A stretch of DNA of 13,390 bases. It comes from Comamonadaceae bacterium. GTDB lineage: Bacteria > Pseudomonadota > Gammaproteobacteria > Burkholderiales > Burkholderiaceae_C. The position numbers and the translations under genes are program-made. The DNA lies in assembly GCA_947460065.1 (NCBI GenBank), contig CANHGF010000026.1:1-13390 (forward strand). The letters run 5' to 3'. The notes under the pieces were generated by a model. It had not been told where the DNA came from. It ran no database searches and saw only the letters and a list, made by a program, of their open reading frames with translations. Below, piece after piece: positions 1-7,674 of this stretch. Within the stretch, counting starts at the first letter, position 1, and each line of letters starts with the position of its first letter.

Positions 1-582
1 ACCCTGGATCAGGTGTTTGCCAACGCCAAGAACGTCAACTTCGGCATCGGCGACCCCAACTCGACCTCTGGCTTTTTGGTGCCGACCTACTATATCTTTG
101 CTCAACGCAAGATCGACCCGCGTTCGACCTTCAAGACAGTGCGCAATGCCAGCCATGGCGCCAACATCCAGGCCACACTGGCCAAGCAGGTGGACGTTGC
201 CACCAACAACACCGAAGACATGGGCAAGCTTGAGAGCACCAGACCCGATCTGTTTTCGCAATTGCGGGTGATCTGGAAGAGCCCGCTGATCCCGAGTGAC
301 CCCTTCGTCTGGCGCAAGGACCTGGACCCGCAGGTCAAGGCCAAGATCAAGAGCTTTGTGATCGGCTATGCCAAGACCGATCCGGCCGAGAAGGCGGTGC
401 TCAAGAACATCTATAACTACGGCGGTTTTCGGGAGTCCACCAATGACCAGCTGATCCCGATCCGCCAGCTCGAGCTCTACCGTGATCGCCTCAAGGTCGA
501 GTCCGACACCAAGCTGTCAGCTGCCGAGCGCAGCAAGATGCTGGCCGACATTGAGAGCAAGCTGTCGGCACTCAGCCGCTGA
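1..582 (+). CDS. phnD: Phosphonate ABC transporter substrate-binding protein PhnD, 3' part
   Basis: This is the C-terminal 193 residues of a periplasmic phosphonate-binding protein; the gene starts before the window, and the frame is open from base 1. The family captures 2-aminoethylphosphonate and related compounds and delivers them to the PhnE permease. The sequence shows the family loop DPNSTSGFLVP (about residues 18-28 of the visible part), which in PhnD proteins binds the phosphonate group, followed by the conserved stretch SHGANIQATLAKQVDVATNN. Full-length relatives are about 300-340 residues, so roughly the first third, including the signal peptide, is missing. The stop is 3 nt before phnE, so the two are co-transcribed. 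An ATPase gene (phnC) is expected upstream but cannot be seen. The family assignment is firm; the exact ligand preference is not readable. Confidence 0.93.
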   Translation, partial: TLDQVFANAKNVNFGIGDPNSTSGFLVPTYYIFAQRKIDPRSTFKTVRNASHGANIQATLAKQVDVATNNTEDMGKLESTRPDLFSQLRVIWKSPLIPSDPFVWRKDLDPQVKAKIKSFVIGYAKTDPAEKAVLKNIYNYGGFRESTNDQLIPIRQLELYRDRLKVESDTKLSAAERSKMLADIESKLSALSR

Positions 583-585
583 TCG

Positions 586-1407
586 ATGAGCGTAGACCTC
601 CCAGCGCCATCGCCGCAGCGCCTGCGGGATCTGCAGCGTCTGGCCTCGCGCACCCGCACCCCGGCCCATGTCTGGGTGCTCTGGGCGCTGGTCGCTTTGG
701 TGCTGGCCTGGGCCTGGCGGGGGGCGGAAATCCGCCCCCTGGATCTGGTGCGCGATGCCGGCAACATGAAGACCTACGCCAGCGACTTTTTCCCGCCTGA
801 CTTTCGCGACTGGCGGCTGTACGCCCAAGAAATGATCGTCACGCTGCACATCGCTTTGTGGGGCACCGTTCTGGCCATCGTCGCCGCGGTTCCGATGGGA
901 TTGCTGAGCGCGGCCAACATCGCGCCGGTGTGGGTCTACCAGCCGGTGCGCCGTCTCATGGACGCCTGCCGGGCGACCAATGAAATGGTGTTTGCGATGC
1001 TGTTCATCGTGGCAGTCGGCCTCGGGCCCTTTGCCGGTGTGCTGGCGCTCTTCATTCACACCACCGGCACCTTGGCCAAGCTGTTTTCCGAAGCGGTCGA
1101 AGCCATAGACCCCCGGCCGGTCGAAGGCATACGCGCCACCGGCGCGCACAAGCTGGCCGAGGTGGCCTATGGGGTGATCCCGCAGGTCCTGCCCCTGTGG
1201 CTGTCGTACTCGTTGTACCGGTTTGAGTCCAATGTACGCTCGGCCTCGGTCGTTGGCATGGTGGGCGCCGGCGGTATCGGCGTGGTGCTCTTTGAAGTGA
1301 TCCGTGGCTTCCAATATGCCCAGACCTGTGCCGTCCTGATCATCCTGATCGTGACCGTCTCCCTGATTGATGTGTTTTCCTCATGGCTGCGCAACCGCTT
1401 CATCTGA
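586..1407 (+). CDS. phnE: Phosphonate ABC transporter permease PhnE
   Basis: This 273-residue inner-membrane permease forms the channel through which PhnD-bound phosphonate passes. Hydrophobic segments lie at about residues 28-44, 83-109, 134-158, 194-210 and 247-263. The cytoplasmic EAA loop that docks the ATPase is at about 169-203 ([19 protein letters not shown], then IPQVLP), and the PhnE-typical segment [12 protein letters not shown] is at 221-232. Length fits the family (about 260-280). The ATG lies 3 nt after the phnD stop with no clear Shine-Dalgarno sequence, so translation is probably coupled to phnD. Its end overlaps the next gene by 25 nt. Confidence in the family is high; other PhnE copies may exist in the genome. 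Confidence 0.95.
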   Translation: MSVDLPAPSPQRLRDLQRLASRTRTPAHVWVLWALVALVLAWAWRGAEIRPLDLVRDAGNMKTYASDFFPPDFRDWRLYAQEMIVTLHIALWGTVLAIVAAVPMGLLSAANIAPVWVYQPVRRLMDACRATNEMVFAMLFIVAVGLGPFAGVLALFIHTTGTLAKLFSEAVEAIDPRPVEGIRATGAHKLAEVAYGVIPQVLPLWLSYSLYRFESNVRSASVVGMVGAGGIGVVLFEVIRGFQYAQTCAVLIILIVTVSLIDVFSSWLRNRFI

Positions 1408-2474
1408 ACCACCGCCTGCCCGCCGGGGTCGAATTTGGCCCGGGGCTGCACGAGCGCACTGAGCCTCAAGGCCGATTCATCGTCTTGGCCGATCCGGCCG
1501 CCATAGCCGGGCCCACGCAAGCGCGCTGGCAGGCACGCTGGGGCGAGCAGTGCCTGGGCTGGGTGGCGCAGACGCACCGGGTCTCCAGCCTCGACGCGGC
1601 ACATGCATTGGCTGAGATGATCTGGCCTGTGCTCGACCACAGCAATCACACCGCAGTCTGGGCCATAGGCGGGGGCACCACCCTGGACCTGGGCAAGCTG
1701 CTGCGCTGGCGCATGCCCCAGCTGGCACAAGGCAGGACCGCATGGCGCAACAACGAGGTCCCAGCCGGGACCGTGCGCCACAGCCTGTGGTGCAGCCCGA
1801 CCACTGCAGGCACCGGCAGCGAAGTCACGCCCTGGGCCACCGTCTGGGACCTCAACGGACGACCGGCCCGCAAGCGCTCCTGGTATCCGCCGTCGGGCTA
1901 CCCGGACCGCGCCCTGGTCGACCCTGATCTAACCCTGGCTTGCCCCGATGAGGTGCTGCGCGATTGTGCGCTGGACGCGCTTTCTCATGCGCTGGAATCA
2001 CTGTGGAACAAGCAAGCTTGTGAGCGCAGCCGGCCTTTGGCCATCGATGCAGCGCGGATGATTTTGCAGGCCCTGCCCCGCTTGCTGCAAGAGCCCGGGA
2101 AGGCGCATTGGCGTGAGCAGCTCAGCGCTGCGAGCCTGCTGGCGGGCATGGCCATGGCGCAGACCCAGACCGCTTTGGCGCACGCCCTGTCGTATGAACT
2201 GACCTTGAGCGAGAACATCCCCCATGGGCAAGCCTGTGCCATCTGGCTGCCGATGACGATGGAGCTGGCCTGCCTGCGTTCCGAACAGGTGCGGCGCGAT
2301 CTACAAGCGGTATTTGACGAGCCGGCCGATCGTGCGCTGTCAAGCCTGCGTGGCTGGCTGACAGACCTAGGGGTGCGTCCGCGCGACCTGCGCGACAGCC
2401 CCGCCGGGAAGTTTCTGTTGTCCGATGCGCTGAACTCCGACCGCGGCCGCAATTTTGTGGCTCAAGAGGCATGA
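1383..2474 (+). CDS. Iron-containing alcohol dehydrogenase, phosphonate-associated
   Basis: This 363-residue protein belongs to the Fe-ADH (group III) superfamily, in the subgroup found in phosphonate operons (TIGR03405 by recollection). It shows the nucleotide-binding motif [10 protein letters not shown] (96-105), the signature [10 protein letters not shown] (140-149), and all four expected metal ligands: Asp198, His202 (DALSH), His267 (LAHALSY) and His281 (IPHGQA), so it should be active. Likely reactions are NAD(P)-linked interconversion of phosphonoacetaldehyde and 2-hydroxyethylphosphonate, or reduction of the acetaldehyde released by PhnX; context cannot decide between these. The start at 1383 overlaps phnE by 25 nt, and no close in-frame alternative keeps the N-terminal strand before the VEFGPG motif. 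The stop overlaps the next start (ATGA). The family is certain; the substrate is inferred. Confidence 0.9.
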   Translation: MAAQPLHLNHRLPAGVEFGPGLHERTEPQGRFIVLADPAAIAGPTQARWQARWGEQCLGWVAQTHRVSSLDAAHALAEMIWPVLDHSNHTAVWAIGGGTTLDLGKLLRWRMPQLAQGRTAWRNNEVPAGTVRHSLWCSPTTAGTGSEVTPWATVWDLNGRPARKRSWYPPSGYPDRALVDPDLTLACPDEVLRDCALDALSHALESLWNKQACERSRPLAIDAARMILQALPRLLQEPGKAHWREQLSAASLLAGMAMAQTQTALAHALSYELTLSENIPHGQACAIWLPMTMELACLRSEQVRRDLQAVFDEPADRALSSLRGWLTDLGVRPRDLRDSPAGKFLLSDALNSDRGRNFVAQEA

Positions 2475-3589
2475 ACAGCGATGTGATCGTTGTCGGCAGC
2501 GGGATTGTGGGCATGGCCTGCGCCTGGGCCGCCTGTCAGCAGGGCCTGCGCGTGACCGTGATTGATCGCGACCCGGTCTGCGTGGGTGCCTCGATCCGCA
2601 ATTTCGGCTTCGTGACCGTCACTGGGCAGGGCAGCGGCACCACCTGGCGGCGGGCCCGGCGCAGCCGCGACGTCTGGGCGGAACTGGCGCCGCGCGCCGG
2701 CATTGAGGTCCTACACACCGGCCTGTGGGTCCAGGCTCGGCGCCCGCAAGCGCAAAGAGTCTTGCAAGAGCTGTGCGGGCGCGAGCAAGGACAGCAGTTG
2801 CAGTGGCATGAGGCGAGCGCCCTGCGGGAGCTGGCCCCTGCGCTGGCCCAACCCGGCGTCCTGGGCGCCCTGTACAGCCCGCATGAAATCCGCATCGAGG
2901 CACGGCAGGCGGTCGAGCAACTGCGGCAATGGCTGGCATCGCAGGGCGTGAAATTTCACATGGGCGTGAGCGTGCAACACATCGCTGCCGGCGAGGTCCA
3001 CACCACCATTGGCCTTTTAAAGGCACCCCGCATTGCCCTGTGCCCGGGCGCTCAGTTGGGAGATCTGTTCCCCCACGTCTTCAAGCGACGCGCGGTGCGG
3101 CTGTGTCAGCTGCAGATGCTGCGGGTCGAGCCGCCGCCAGGCTATCGCTTGCCTGCAGCCGTCATGAGCGATCTGAGCCTGGTTCGCTACCGAGGCTACA
3201 GCGAGTTACCCAGCGCCCAGGCGCTGGCCCAGCGCCTGGAGCAGGAGGCCGCAGCCGAGCTGGCCGAAGGCATACACCTGATCATTGTCCAAAGCGCCGA
3301 CGGCTCTTTGGTGGTGGGCGACTCCCACCACTACGGCGACGCCATGCCCCCCTTTGCCTCGGCCCGGGTCGAGCAGCTGATCCTCGATGAGATGCAGCGC
3401 ATGCTCGGCCTGAGCGACTATGCGGTGAGCGAGCGCTGGACGGGCATTTACCCCAGCGGGGCCGAAGACGCATTCATCGAGTCGGTGCTGCCGGGGGTCG
3501 AGCTGGTCAGCGTGACCAGCGGTACCGGTATGAGCACGGCCTTTGCCTTGGCCGAAGATTGGTTGGAATCCTGGAGGAGCTCTCAATGA
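2471..3589 (+). CDS. FAD-dependent aminophosphonate oxidoreductase (DAO family, TIGR03364-like)
   Basis: This is a 372-residue flavoprotein of the D-amino-acid-oxidase fold. The N-terminus has the Rossmann motif GSGIVG (9-14) followed by VIDRD at the end of the second strand. The segment GASIRNFGFVT and the C-terminal TSGTGMSTAFALAEDW match the subgroup that accompanies phosphonatase genes (TIGR03364, 'HpnW_proposed'). From memory, characterised members (PbfC/PbfD type) oxidise 2-aminoethylphosphonate or its N-methyl derivative to phosphonoacetaldehyde, the PhnX substrate. Here it precedes phnX with a 4-nt overlap and no transaminase is present, so it probably supplies the aldehyde. There is no signal peptide, so it should be cytoplasmic. 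An AGAGG Shine-Dalgarno lies just before the ATG, which overlaps the previous stop. The family is firm; the preferred amine is unknown. Confidence 0.88.
   Translation: MNSDVIVVGSGIVGMACAWAACQQGLRVTVIDRDPVCVGASIRNFGFVTVTGQGSGTTWRRARRSRDVWAELAPRAGIEVLHTGLWVQARRPQAQRVLQELCGREQGQQLQWHEASALRELAPALAQPGVLGALYSPHEIRIEARQAVEQLRQWLASQGVKFHMGVSVQHIAAGEVHTTIGLLKAPRIALCPGAQLGDLFPHVFKRRAVRLCQLQMLRVEPPPGYRLPAAVMSDLSLVRYRGYSELPSAQALAQRLEQEAAAELAEGIHLIIVQSADGSLVVGDSHHYGDAMPPFASARVEQLILDEMQRMLGLSDYAVSERWTGIYPSGAEDAFIESVLPGVELVSVTSGTGMSTAFALAEDWLESWRSSQ
3573..3579 (+). promoter_or_regulatory. Strong Shine-Dalgarno of phnX
   Basis: GGAGGAG sits 6 nt before the ATG at 3586 and inside the end of the upstream FAD oxidoreductase gene. 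It decides the phnX start: an in-frame codon at 3559 lies further upstream and lacks such a site. It is the best ribosome binding site in the phn operon, which suggests that phnX is translated efficiently. Confidence 0.85.
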
Positions 3590-4401
3590 CAAACACCAGC
3601 GGCCTGCGCGGGGTGGTTTTTGACTGGGCCGGCACCATCGTCGACTTTGGCAGCCTCGCGCCCATGGGCGCCTTTGTGAGCCTGTTTGACAAACACGGCA
3701 TTGAGGTCAGCATCGCCCAGGCGCGCATCCCCATGGGCCTGCCCAAGCTCGAGCATATTCGGGTACTGGGGCGACTGCCCGAGGTGGCACAGCAGTGGCA
3801 GTTGCGCAAAGGCCGCAGCTTTGGCGATGACGACGCCAGGGCACTGCTGCTAGAGTTCGAGCCCATGAGCGCACAAGCGGCCATGGAGCGCAGCGACTTC
3901 ATCCCCGGCTTTCTGGGCCTGTATGCCTGGCTGCAGCAGCAGGGGATGCGGGTGAGCACGACCACCGGCTACACCCGAACCATCATGCGGCCCTTGATCG
4001 AAAAAGCGCGGGCCCAGGGTTTTGTGCCAGACCTCGTGGTCTGCTGTGACGACGTTGAGCACAGCCGCCCCGACCCCATGGGCATGCATGCCTGCATGGA
4101 GGCCATGGGTCTGGGCCGGCAAGGCAGCCTGGCGCTCAAGGTGGACGACACCGCGCCGGGGCTGGCCGAGGGGCGCAACGCTGGCTGCTGGAGCGTGGGT
4201 GTGGCTGCCAGCGGCAACGCCATGGGCTGGTCGCTGGCGCAATGGCAAGAGGGCGACTCGCCCAGGCGCCAGGCGGCCCTGGCGCAGGCCCGTCAACTGC
4301 TGCGGCAGGCCGGGGCCCATGAGGTGATTGACACGGTGGCCGAGCTGCCCACTGCCATCAGCGCCATCCACAGTCGCTTGCAGGCGGGCGAGCAGCCTTG
4401 A
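3586..4401 (+). CDS. phnX: Phosphonoacetaldehyde hydrolase (phosphonatase)
   Basis: This is a 271-residue HAD-superfamily enzyme that cleaves the C-P bond of phosphonoacetaldehyde to acetaldehyde and phosphate. The HAD motif I DWAGT gives the nucleophile Asp13 and Ala15, as in Bacillus cereus PhnX. The cap-domain segment MGLPKLEHIR supplies Lys54, in the position of the Schiff-base lysine that distinguishes true PhnX from phosphonatase-like hydrolases. Motif II is in TTTGYTR; motif III/IV residues lie in RPDPMG and KVDDTAPGLAEGRNAG. Length matches the family (about 265-275). The start is fixed by the GGAGGAG site and overlaps the preceding stop (ATGA), so translation is coupled. This is the central enzyme of the operon, which identifies the locus as a phosphonatase rather than a C-P lyase pathway. 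Confidence 0.95.
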   Translation: MTNTSGLRGVVFDWAGTIVDFGSLAPMGAFVSLFDKHGIEVSIAQARIPMGLPKLEHIRVLGRLPEVAQQWQLRKGRSFGDDDARALLLEFEPMSAQAAMERSDFIPGFLGLYAWLQQQGMRVSTTTGYTRTIMRPLIEKARAQGFVPDLVVCCDDVEHSRPDPMGMHACMEAMGLGRQGSLALKVDDTAPGLAEGRNAGCWSVGVAASGNAMGWSLAQWQEGDSPRRQAALAQARQLLRQAGAHEVIDTVAELPTAISAIHSRLQAGEQP

Positions 4402-4423
4402 GCAGCCAGACTTCAGCGGTGCG

Positions 4424-5269
4424 ATGAACAGCTACGCGCCGGCATCGCGCTTTCTCGAGCGGCTGCAGGTCCAAGAGCAGCGTAGGTTGCGCGAGGCCAT
4501 GCGCAGCGCAGCGGCTGCGCAGGTGCAGGATTTACAGGCTTGGTATTGCGGGCCGCACCCGATCGGCTGGGTGGATCGCGCGCGCGCGCAAGCCATGCTG
4601 GCGCAATGGCCGCAATGTGCGCTGCAGGACGGCCGCCTGGTGTGGTCGGTGATGGACTGGTCCAGCCAAGAGCGCAGCCAATATCTGCAGCATTGGCTGC
4701 TGGCGCAGCGCGACGCCGGACGGCTCAGCGGCTGGCGGGGCGAGGCCTATCGCTGCTGGGCCACGCACGCCTATCCACCTCAGCCGAACGAGCCTGGCCT
4801 GTTTGATTGCGAACGGGCCGGCTTTCGCTACCTGGGGCTCAGAAGCCACGCTGTTCACATCAACGGCTGGAGCCAGGACGGTGAGCTGTGGTGTGGGCGC
4901 CGTTCAGCGACCAAGGCCACCGACCCCGGCTTGCTCGACAGCCTCAGCGCCGGCGGAATGACCGCGGGCCAGGGCCTTTGGACCGTGCTGCAACGCGAAC
5001 TGTGGGAAGAGGCCGGCTTGCAGCTGGCGCCCGGCCAAAGCCTGCAGTGGCTGGGCTGCACCCACAGCCGCCAGCACGTGCCCGAGGGCTGGCACGACGA
5101 GACGCTCTGGGTTTTCAATCTGGCCATGACCGACGAGCAGCTGCCACTGAACCAGGACGGTGAAGTGGCCGAGTTTGTGCGCTTGACGCCCGAGCAGGTG
5201 GTGCAACATCTGTGCGCGGGAGATTTCACCAAAGACGCCGCCCTGGCCTTGCAGCTGTCCCTGGTCTGA
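4424..5269 (+). CDS. Nudix hydrolase with DUF4743-type N-terminal domain
   Basis: This 281-residue protein has an N-terminal DUF4743-like region (about 1-135) and a C-terminal Nudix domain (about 138-275), the architecture of Tnr3-type proteins that hydrolyse nucleoside or thiamine diphosphates; the substrate here is not known. The Nudix box is at 177-199 and ends RELWEEAGL, keeping the metal-binding Glu residues 192, 195 and 196. The usual first Glu of the box is Gln183. The ATG at 4424 is chosen because it gives the natural start of the domain and no overlap with phnX; the frame is open upstream but would overlap by 74 nt. No clear Shine-Dalgarno is seen. It lies 22 nt after phnX, so is probably the last gene of the operon, though a role in phosphonate metabolism is not evident. 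Confidence 0.85.
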   Translation: MNSYAPASRFLERLQVQEQRRLREAMRSAAAAQVQDLQAWYCGPHPIGWVDRARAQAMLAQWPQCALQDGRLVWSVMDWSSQERSQYLQHWLLAQRDAGRLSGWRGEAYRCWATHAYPPQPNEPGLFDCERAGFRYLGLRSHAVHINGWSQDGELWCGRRSATKATDPGLLDSLSAGGMTAGQGLWTVLQRELWEEAGLQLAPGQSLQWLGCTHSRQHVPEGWHDETLWVFNLAMTDEQLPLNQDGEVAEFVRLTPEQVVQHLCAGDFTKDAALALQLSLV

Positions 5270-5332
5270 TCCGGTGTTGCCGGTGATAGGGCAGGCCCCG
5301 ATTGCCCCAGTGTCCGATCGGGCGTCTTAAAA

Positions 5333-5357
5333 AGAGCCCCCTCAAAGAGGGGGCTTT
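5333..5357. terminator. Bidirectional intrinsic terminator between phn operon and porin
   Basis: A perfect 9-bp stem (AGCCCCCTC at 5335-5343, GAGGGGGCT at 5347-5355) has a 3-nt AAA loop, and A/T pairing extends it slightly. Read on the - strand, it is followed by CTTTTTAAG, a good U-tract for ending the porin transcript 33 nt after its stop. Read on the + strand, the tail is only TTTG, so it is weaker for the phn operon. Confidence 0.85.
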
Positions 5358-5387
5358 GAATTGGAGAACGAACTACCTTTTTTATGC

Positions 5388-6494
5388 TCAGAACCTGTAG
5401 CGCAGACCCAGCAAGAAGGTGCTTTCTTTCTGGGCGGTGGTGAAGCTGGCGTGGCTGGCCTTCTCGTTGCCATAAACAGCGTAGAGCGTGGTGTCCTTGT
5501 TCAGGGCATACCAAACGCTGGCCTGTGTGGATTTGAGATCGGCCTTGGCGGCCTGCAAGGTGGTGGCGGTACCCACACTGGCCTTGCCGGTACCCATGCC
5601 CAGGTTCAAGCTCAATGCGCCCACGGGTACACGCAGGGCAAAGGTATTGGTGTCGAAGGTCGACTTCAGTGCAACCGTGCCCTGCTCGGCGCGGGTACCC
5701 ACGTAGTACAAGGTCATCATGCCCAGGTCGTAAGACGCACCATACATGGTGTGCTTGCGGTCGCGGGCCGGATCGGCAGCGGTGCCGGAAGGAGCCGTGA
5801 GGTTGTTGTCACCCACCTTGATGGCCTTGTAGAAGTTCTTGACCGTCTCGGTACCAACCTTGACCGTCAGCGGGCCGTTGGCGTAGTTCAAGCGCAGCGA
5901 GGTCGAATCGCCGGAGTTGCCGTCGGCCTTGACGCCGGTGGCGTCATAGGCGATCACGCCAGTGGCTGGGGTGGATTTCTGCAGGCTGCCAAGGCCGATT
6001 TGCGCATCGACCGAGAAGCCGCTGAACACCGGGCTGGTCCAGGTGATGGTGTCGTCGCGACGGGTCTCACGCGACTTGGTGCTCAAAGTGCCGGCGGCGG
6101 TGGGGCTGTCATGCGGGTCCAGGCTGTTTTCCAGGTCCCTGACCAGGGTGGTGCGGCGGCCCACGCTCAGAGCGCCAAAAGCGCCAGCCAGACCAACCGT
6201 GCCGACGCGGGTTTTGACGATGCCGCTATCGGAGCTCTGGTCGATCTCGAATTCAAAGGTGTAGTTGGCGGTCAGCCCGGTGCTGATCTCACGATCGCCC
6301 TTGAAACCCAGACGGCTGGTGCTCAGGCCGTTGGTGATGACGTTGGTGGTGTCGGTCTTGACGTTGGCCGAACTGGTTTTGCTGTCTTTGTTGATCGCCA
6401 TGTCAGCGATGCCGTAAACAGTAACCAGCGGAGCGGTCTGTGCGAAAACCGATGTGCAGCCCAGGCAGGCCAGGGCAATGAGACTTTTTTTCAT
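5388..6494 (-). CDS. Outer-membrane general porin (betaproteobacterial type)
   Basis: This is a 368-residue porin of the Gram-negative trimeric 16-strand family. The signal peptide is MKKSLIALACLGCTSVFA with cleavage before Gln19. The mature start VTVYGIADMA, the segment TSRLGFKGDREISTGLTANY, the VGLAGAFGALSVGRR strand and loop, and the terminal LLGLRYRF ending in Phe (needed for BAM-dependent assembly) are all typical of Bordetella/Burkholderia/Comamonadaceae porins. The frame is open for 71 codons further upstream, but the signal peptide fixes the start at 6494. The Shine-Dalgarno is weak. It is convergent to the phn operon and shares its terminator. It forms a diffusion pore for small solutes; whether it serves the upstream SDR/GMC locus is unknown, since a 254-bp gap suggests its own promoter. 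Confidence 0.95.
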   Translation of the reverse strand: MKKSLIALACLGCTSVFAQTAPLVTVYGIADMAINKDSKTSSANVKTDTTNVITNGLSTSRLGFKGDREISTGLTANYTFEFEIDQSSDSGIVKTRVGTVGLAGAFGALSVGRRTTLVRDLENSLDPHDSPTAAGTLSTKSRETRRDDTITWTSPVFSGFSVDAQIGLGSLQKSTPATGVIAYDATGVKADGNSGDSTSLRLNYANGPLTVKVGTETVKNFYKAIKVGDNNLTAPSGTAADPARDRKHTMYGASYDLGMMTLYYVGTRAEQGTVALKSTFDTNTFALRVPVGALSLNLGMGTGKASVGTATTLQAAKADLKSTQASVWYALNKDTTLYAVYGNEKASHASFTTAQKESTFLLGLRYRF

Positions 6495-6556
6495 GATGAA
6501 TGACTCGCGTATTGCAAATAGACAAAGCACTGGATGAAGGGAATCGCATCCAGGCA

Positions 6557-6577
6557 ACGTGCCGTGTAAAGGCACGT
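6557..6577 (-). promoter_or_regulatory. Hairpin upstream of the porin gene
   Basis: A 7-bp inverted repeat (ACGTGCC at 6557-6563, GGCACGT at 6571-6577) with a 7-nt loop lies 63 nt before the porin start. If transcription starts upstream of it, it would be a 5'-UTR stem-loop; otherwise it may be an operator. The pairing is seen directly; the function is only inferred. Confidence 0.4.
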
Positions 6578-6587
6578 CCATTGCAAA

Positions 6588-6601
6588 TGACACGCGTGTC
6601 A
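6588..6601. promoter_or_regulatory. 14-bp perfect palindrome upstream of the porin gene
   Basis: TGACACGCGTGTCA is its own reverse complement. It lies 94 nt before the porin ATG, within the 254-bp gap after the SDR gene. Its size and symmetry suit a dimeric regulator site, possibly over the porin promoter. I do not recognise it as the site of a specific regulator. Confidence 0.45.
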
Positions 6602-6748
6602 GTGGAATGAAATTTTGACATTCGTGGCAGGACCACGACGTCATCAAATGCTCATCGGGAAGACACAAACATTCGTTAGGGGCCATGCCACCTATCCCGC
6701 TTTGCACCCGTCTGATTCATGCGCTGGCCTCAAACCTGCGCTACTCAC

Positions 6749-7528
6749 CTAACGCGCGGTATAGCCCCCATCGATGACCAGCTCGGCGCCGGTCATGAAG
6801 CGCGATTCGTCCGAGGCCAGATAGAGCACGCCGTAGGCGATGTCCTGGGGCTGACCGAGGTGCCCGACCGGCTGCAGGGCGTCATAGGTTTTTTGCGCCA
6901 GCTCCGGATCGCGCATGCGCCCCATGGACTCGCGCAGCAGCGGTGTGTCGATGAAGCCAGGGTGTATGGAGTTGACGCGAATCTTCAGACCTTTTTCGGC
7001 GCAGGACAGGGCCACCGACTTGGTATAGAGCCGCACCCCGCCTTTGGAGGCGTTGTAGGCGCCGATGCCGGGATGACCGATCAGGCCCATGATGGAGGAG
7101 ATATTGATGATCGAGCCATTGACCGGCGTGCTCTGGGCCATCAGGCGCATCGAATGCTTGGTGCCGAGAAACACACCGTCGAGGTTGACCGACATCACCG
7201 CTTTCCAGTCCTTGAACTCAGTCTCGCGCGGATCGCTATAGCCCCGGTTGATGCCGGCGCTGTTGAGGGTGATGTGCAGGCCCTTGTAGCGGCGCTGGAT
7301 GCTGGCCATGACCCGTATCCAGTCAGCCTCCTGGCTAACGTCCATTTGCAGCGCCGCGCCCTGGCCGCCCGCAGCCTTGATACGGCGCAGCACCCGCTTG
7401 GCGGCCGCCTCGTCAATATCGGCCAACACCACCCGGGCGCCTTCTGCGGCCAGCATCATGGCGCTGGCCTCGCCGAGGCCGCTGCCCCCACCGGTGACCA
7501 GGGCCACCTTGTCCTGAACGCGCTTCAT
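6749..7528 (-). CDS. NAD-dependent short-chain dehydrogenase/reductase
   Basis: This is a 259-residue classical SDR. It has the cofactor motif TGGGSGLG (12-19), Asp37 at the end of the second strand (ALADID region), which favours NAD(H) over NADP(H), the NSAG motif (89-92), and the catalytic Ser145, Tyr158 and Lys162 (YNASK). The segment IHPGFIDTPL (188-197) and the C-terminal GAELVIDGGYTAR are typical, and length fits (about 250). It resembles alicyclic-alcohol and hydroxysteroid dehydrogenase types, but the substrate cannot be read. The ATG at 7528 has an AGGAGA site 5 nt upstream; the frame stays open far beyond it, but that is antisense to GMC coding sequence. It lies 146 bp after the GMC gene, so co-transcription is likely. 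Confidence 0.93.
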   Translation of the reverse strand: MKRVQDKVALVTGGGSGLGEASAMMLAAEGARVVLADIDEAAAKRVLRRIKAAGGQGAALQMDVSQEADWIRVMASIQRRYKGLHITLNSAGINRGYSDPRETEFKDWKAVMSVNLDGVFLGTKHSMRLMAQSTPVNGSIINISSIMGLIGHPGIGAYNASKGGVRLYTKSVALSCAEKGLKIRVNSIHPGFIDTPLLRESMGRMRDPELAQKTYDALQPVGHLGQPQDIAYGVLYLASDESRFMTGAELVIDGGYTAR

Positions 7529-7674
7529 ACGGTCTCCTGTGCTGCGCCTGCTTGGCCCTGTGCCACGGCGCTGTCGACATGACAACACAGGGGGTCGGGC
7601 GCGTCTGTCACCTGCGCAACTGCTGACCTTGCGACCATGGCCGCACACGGTTGCTCTGGACTCAGTGGTCGGGC

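Noticed and set aside
3586..4401. PhnX-like hydrolase of unknown function (TIGR03351 type) instead of PhnX
   Set aside because: The cap lysine in MGLPKLEHIR and the DWAGT motif fit true phosphonoacetaldehyde hydrolase.
5361..6503. Long + strand open frame (380 codons) opposite the porin
   Set aside because: It is antisense to a clear porin with signal peptide and terminal Phe; its translation is Gly/Val/Ala-rich without family motifs, as expected from a GC-rich complementary strand.
6495..6707. N-terminal extension of the porin by 71 codons
   Set aside because: It would bury the signal peptide that begins at 6494.
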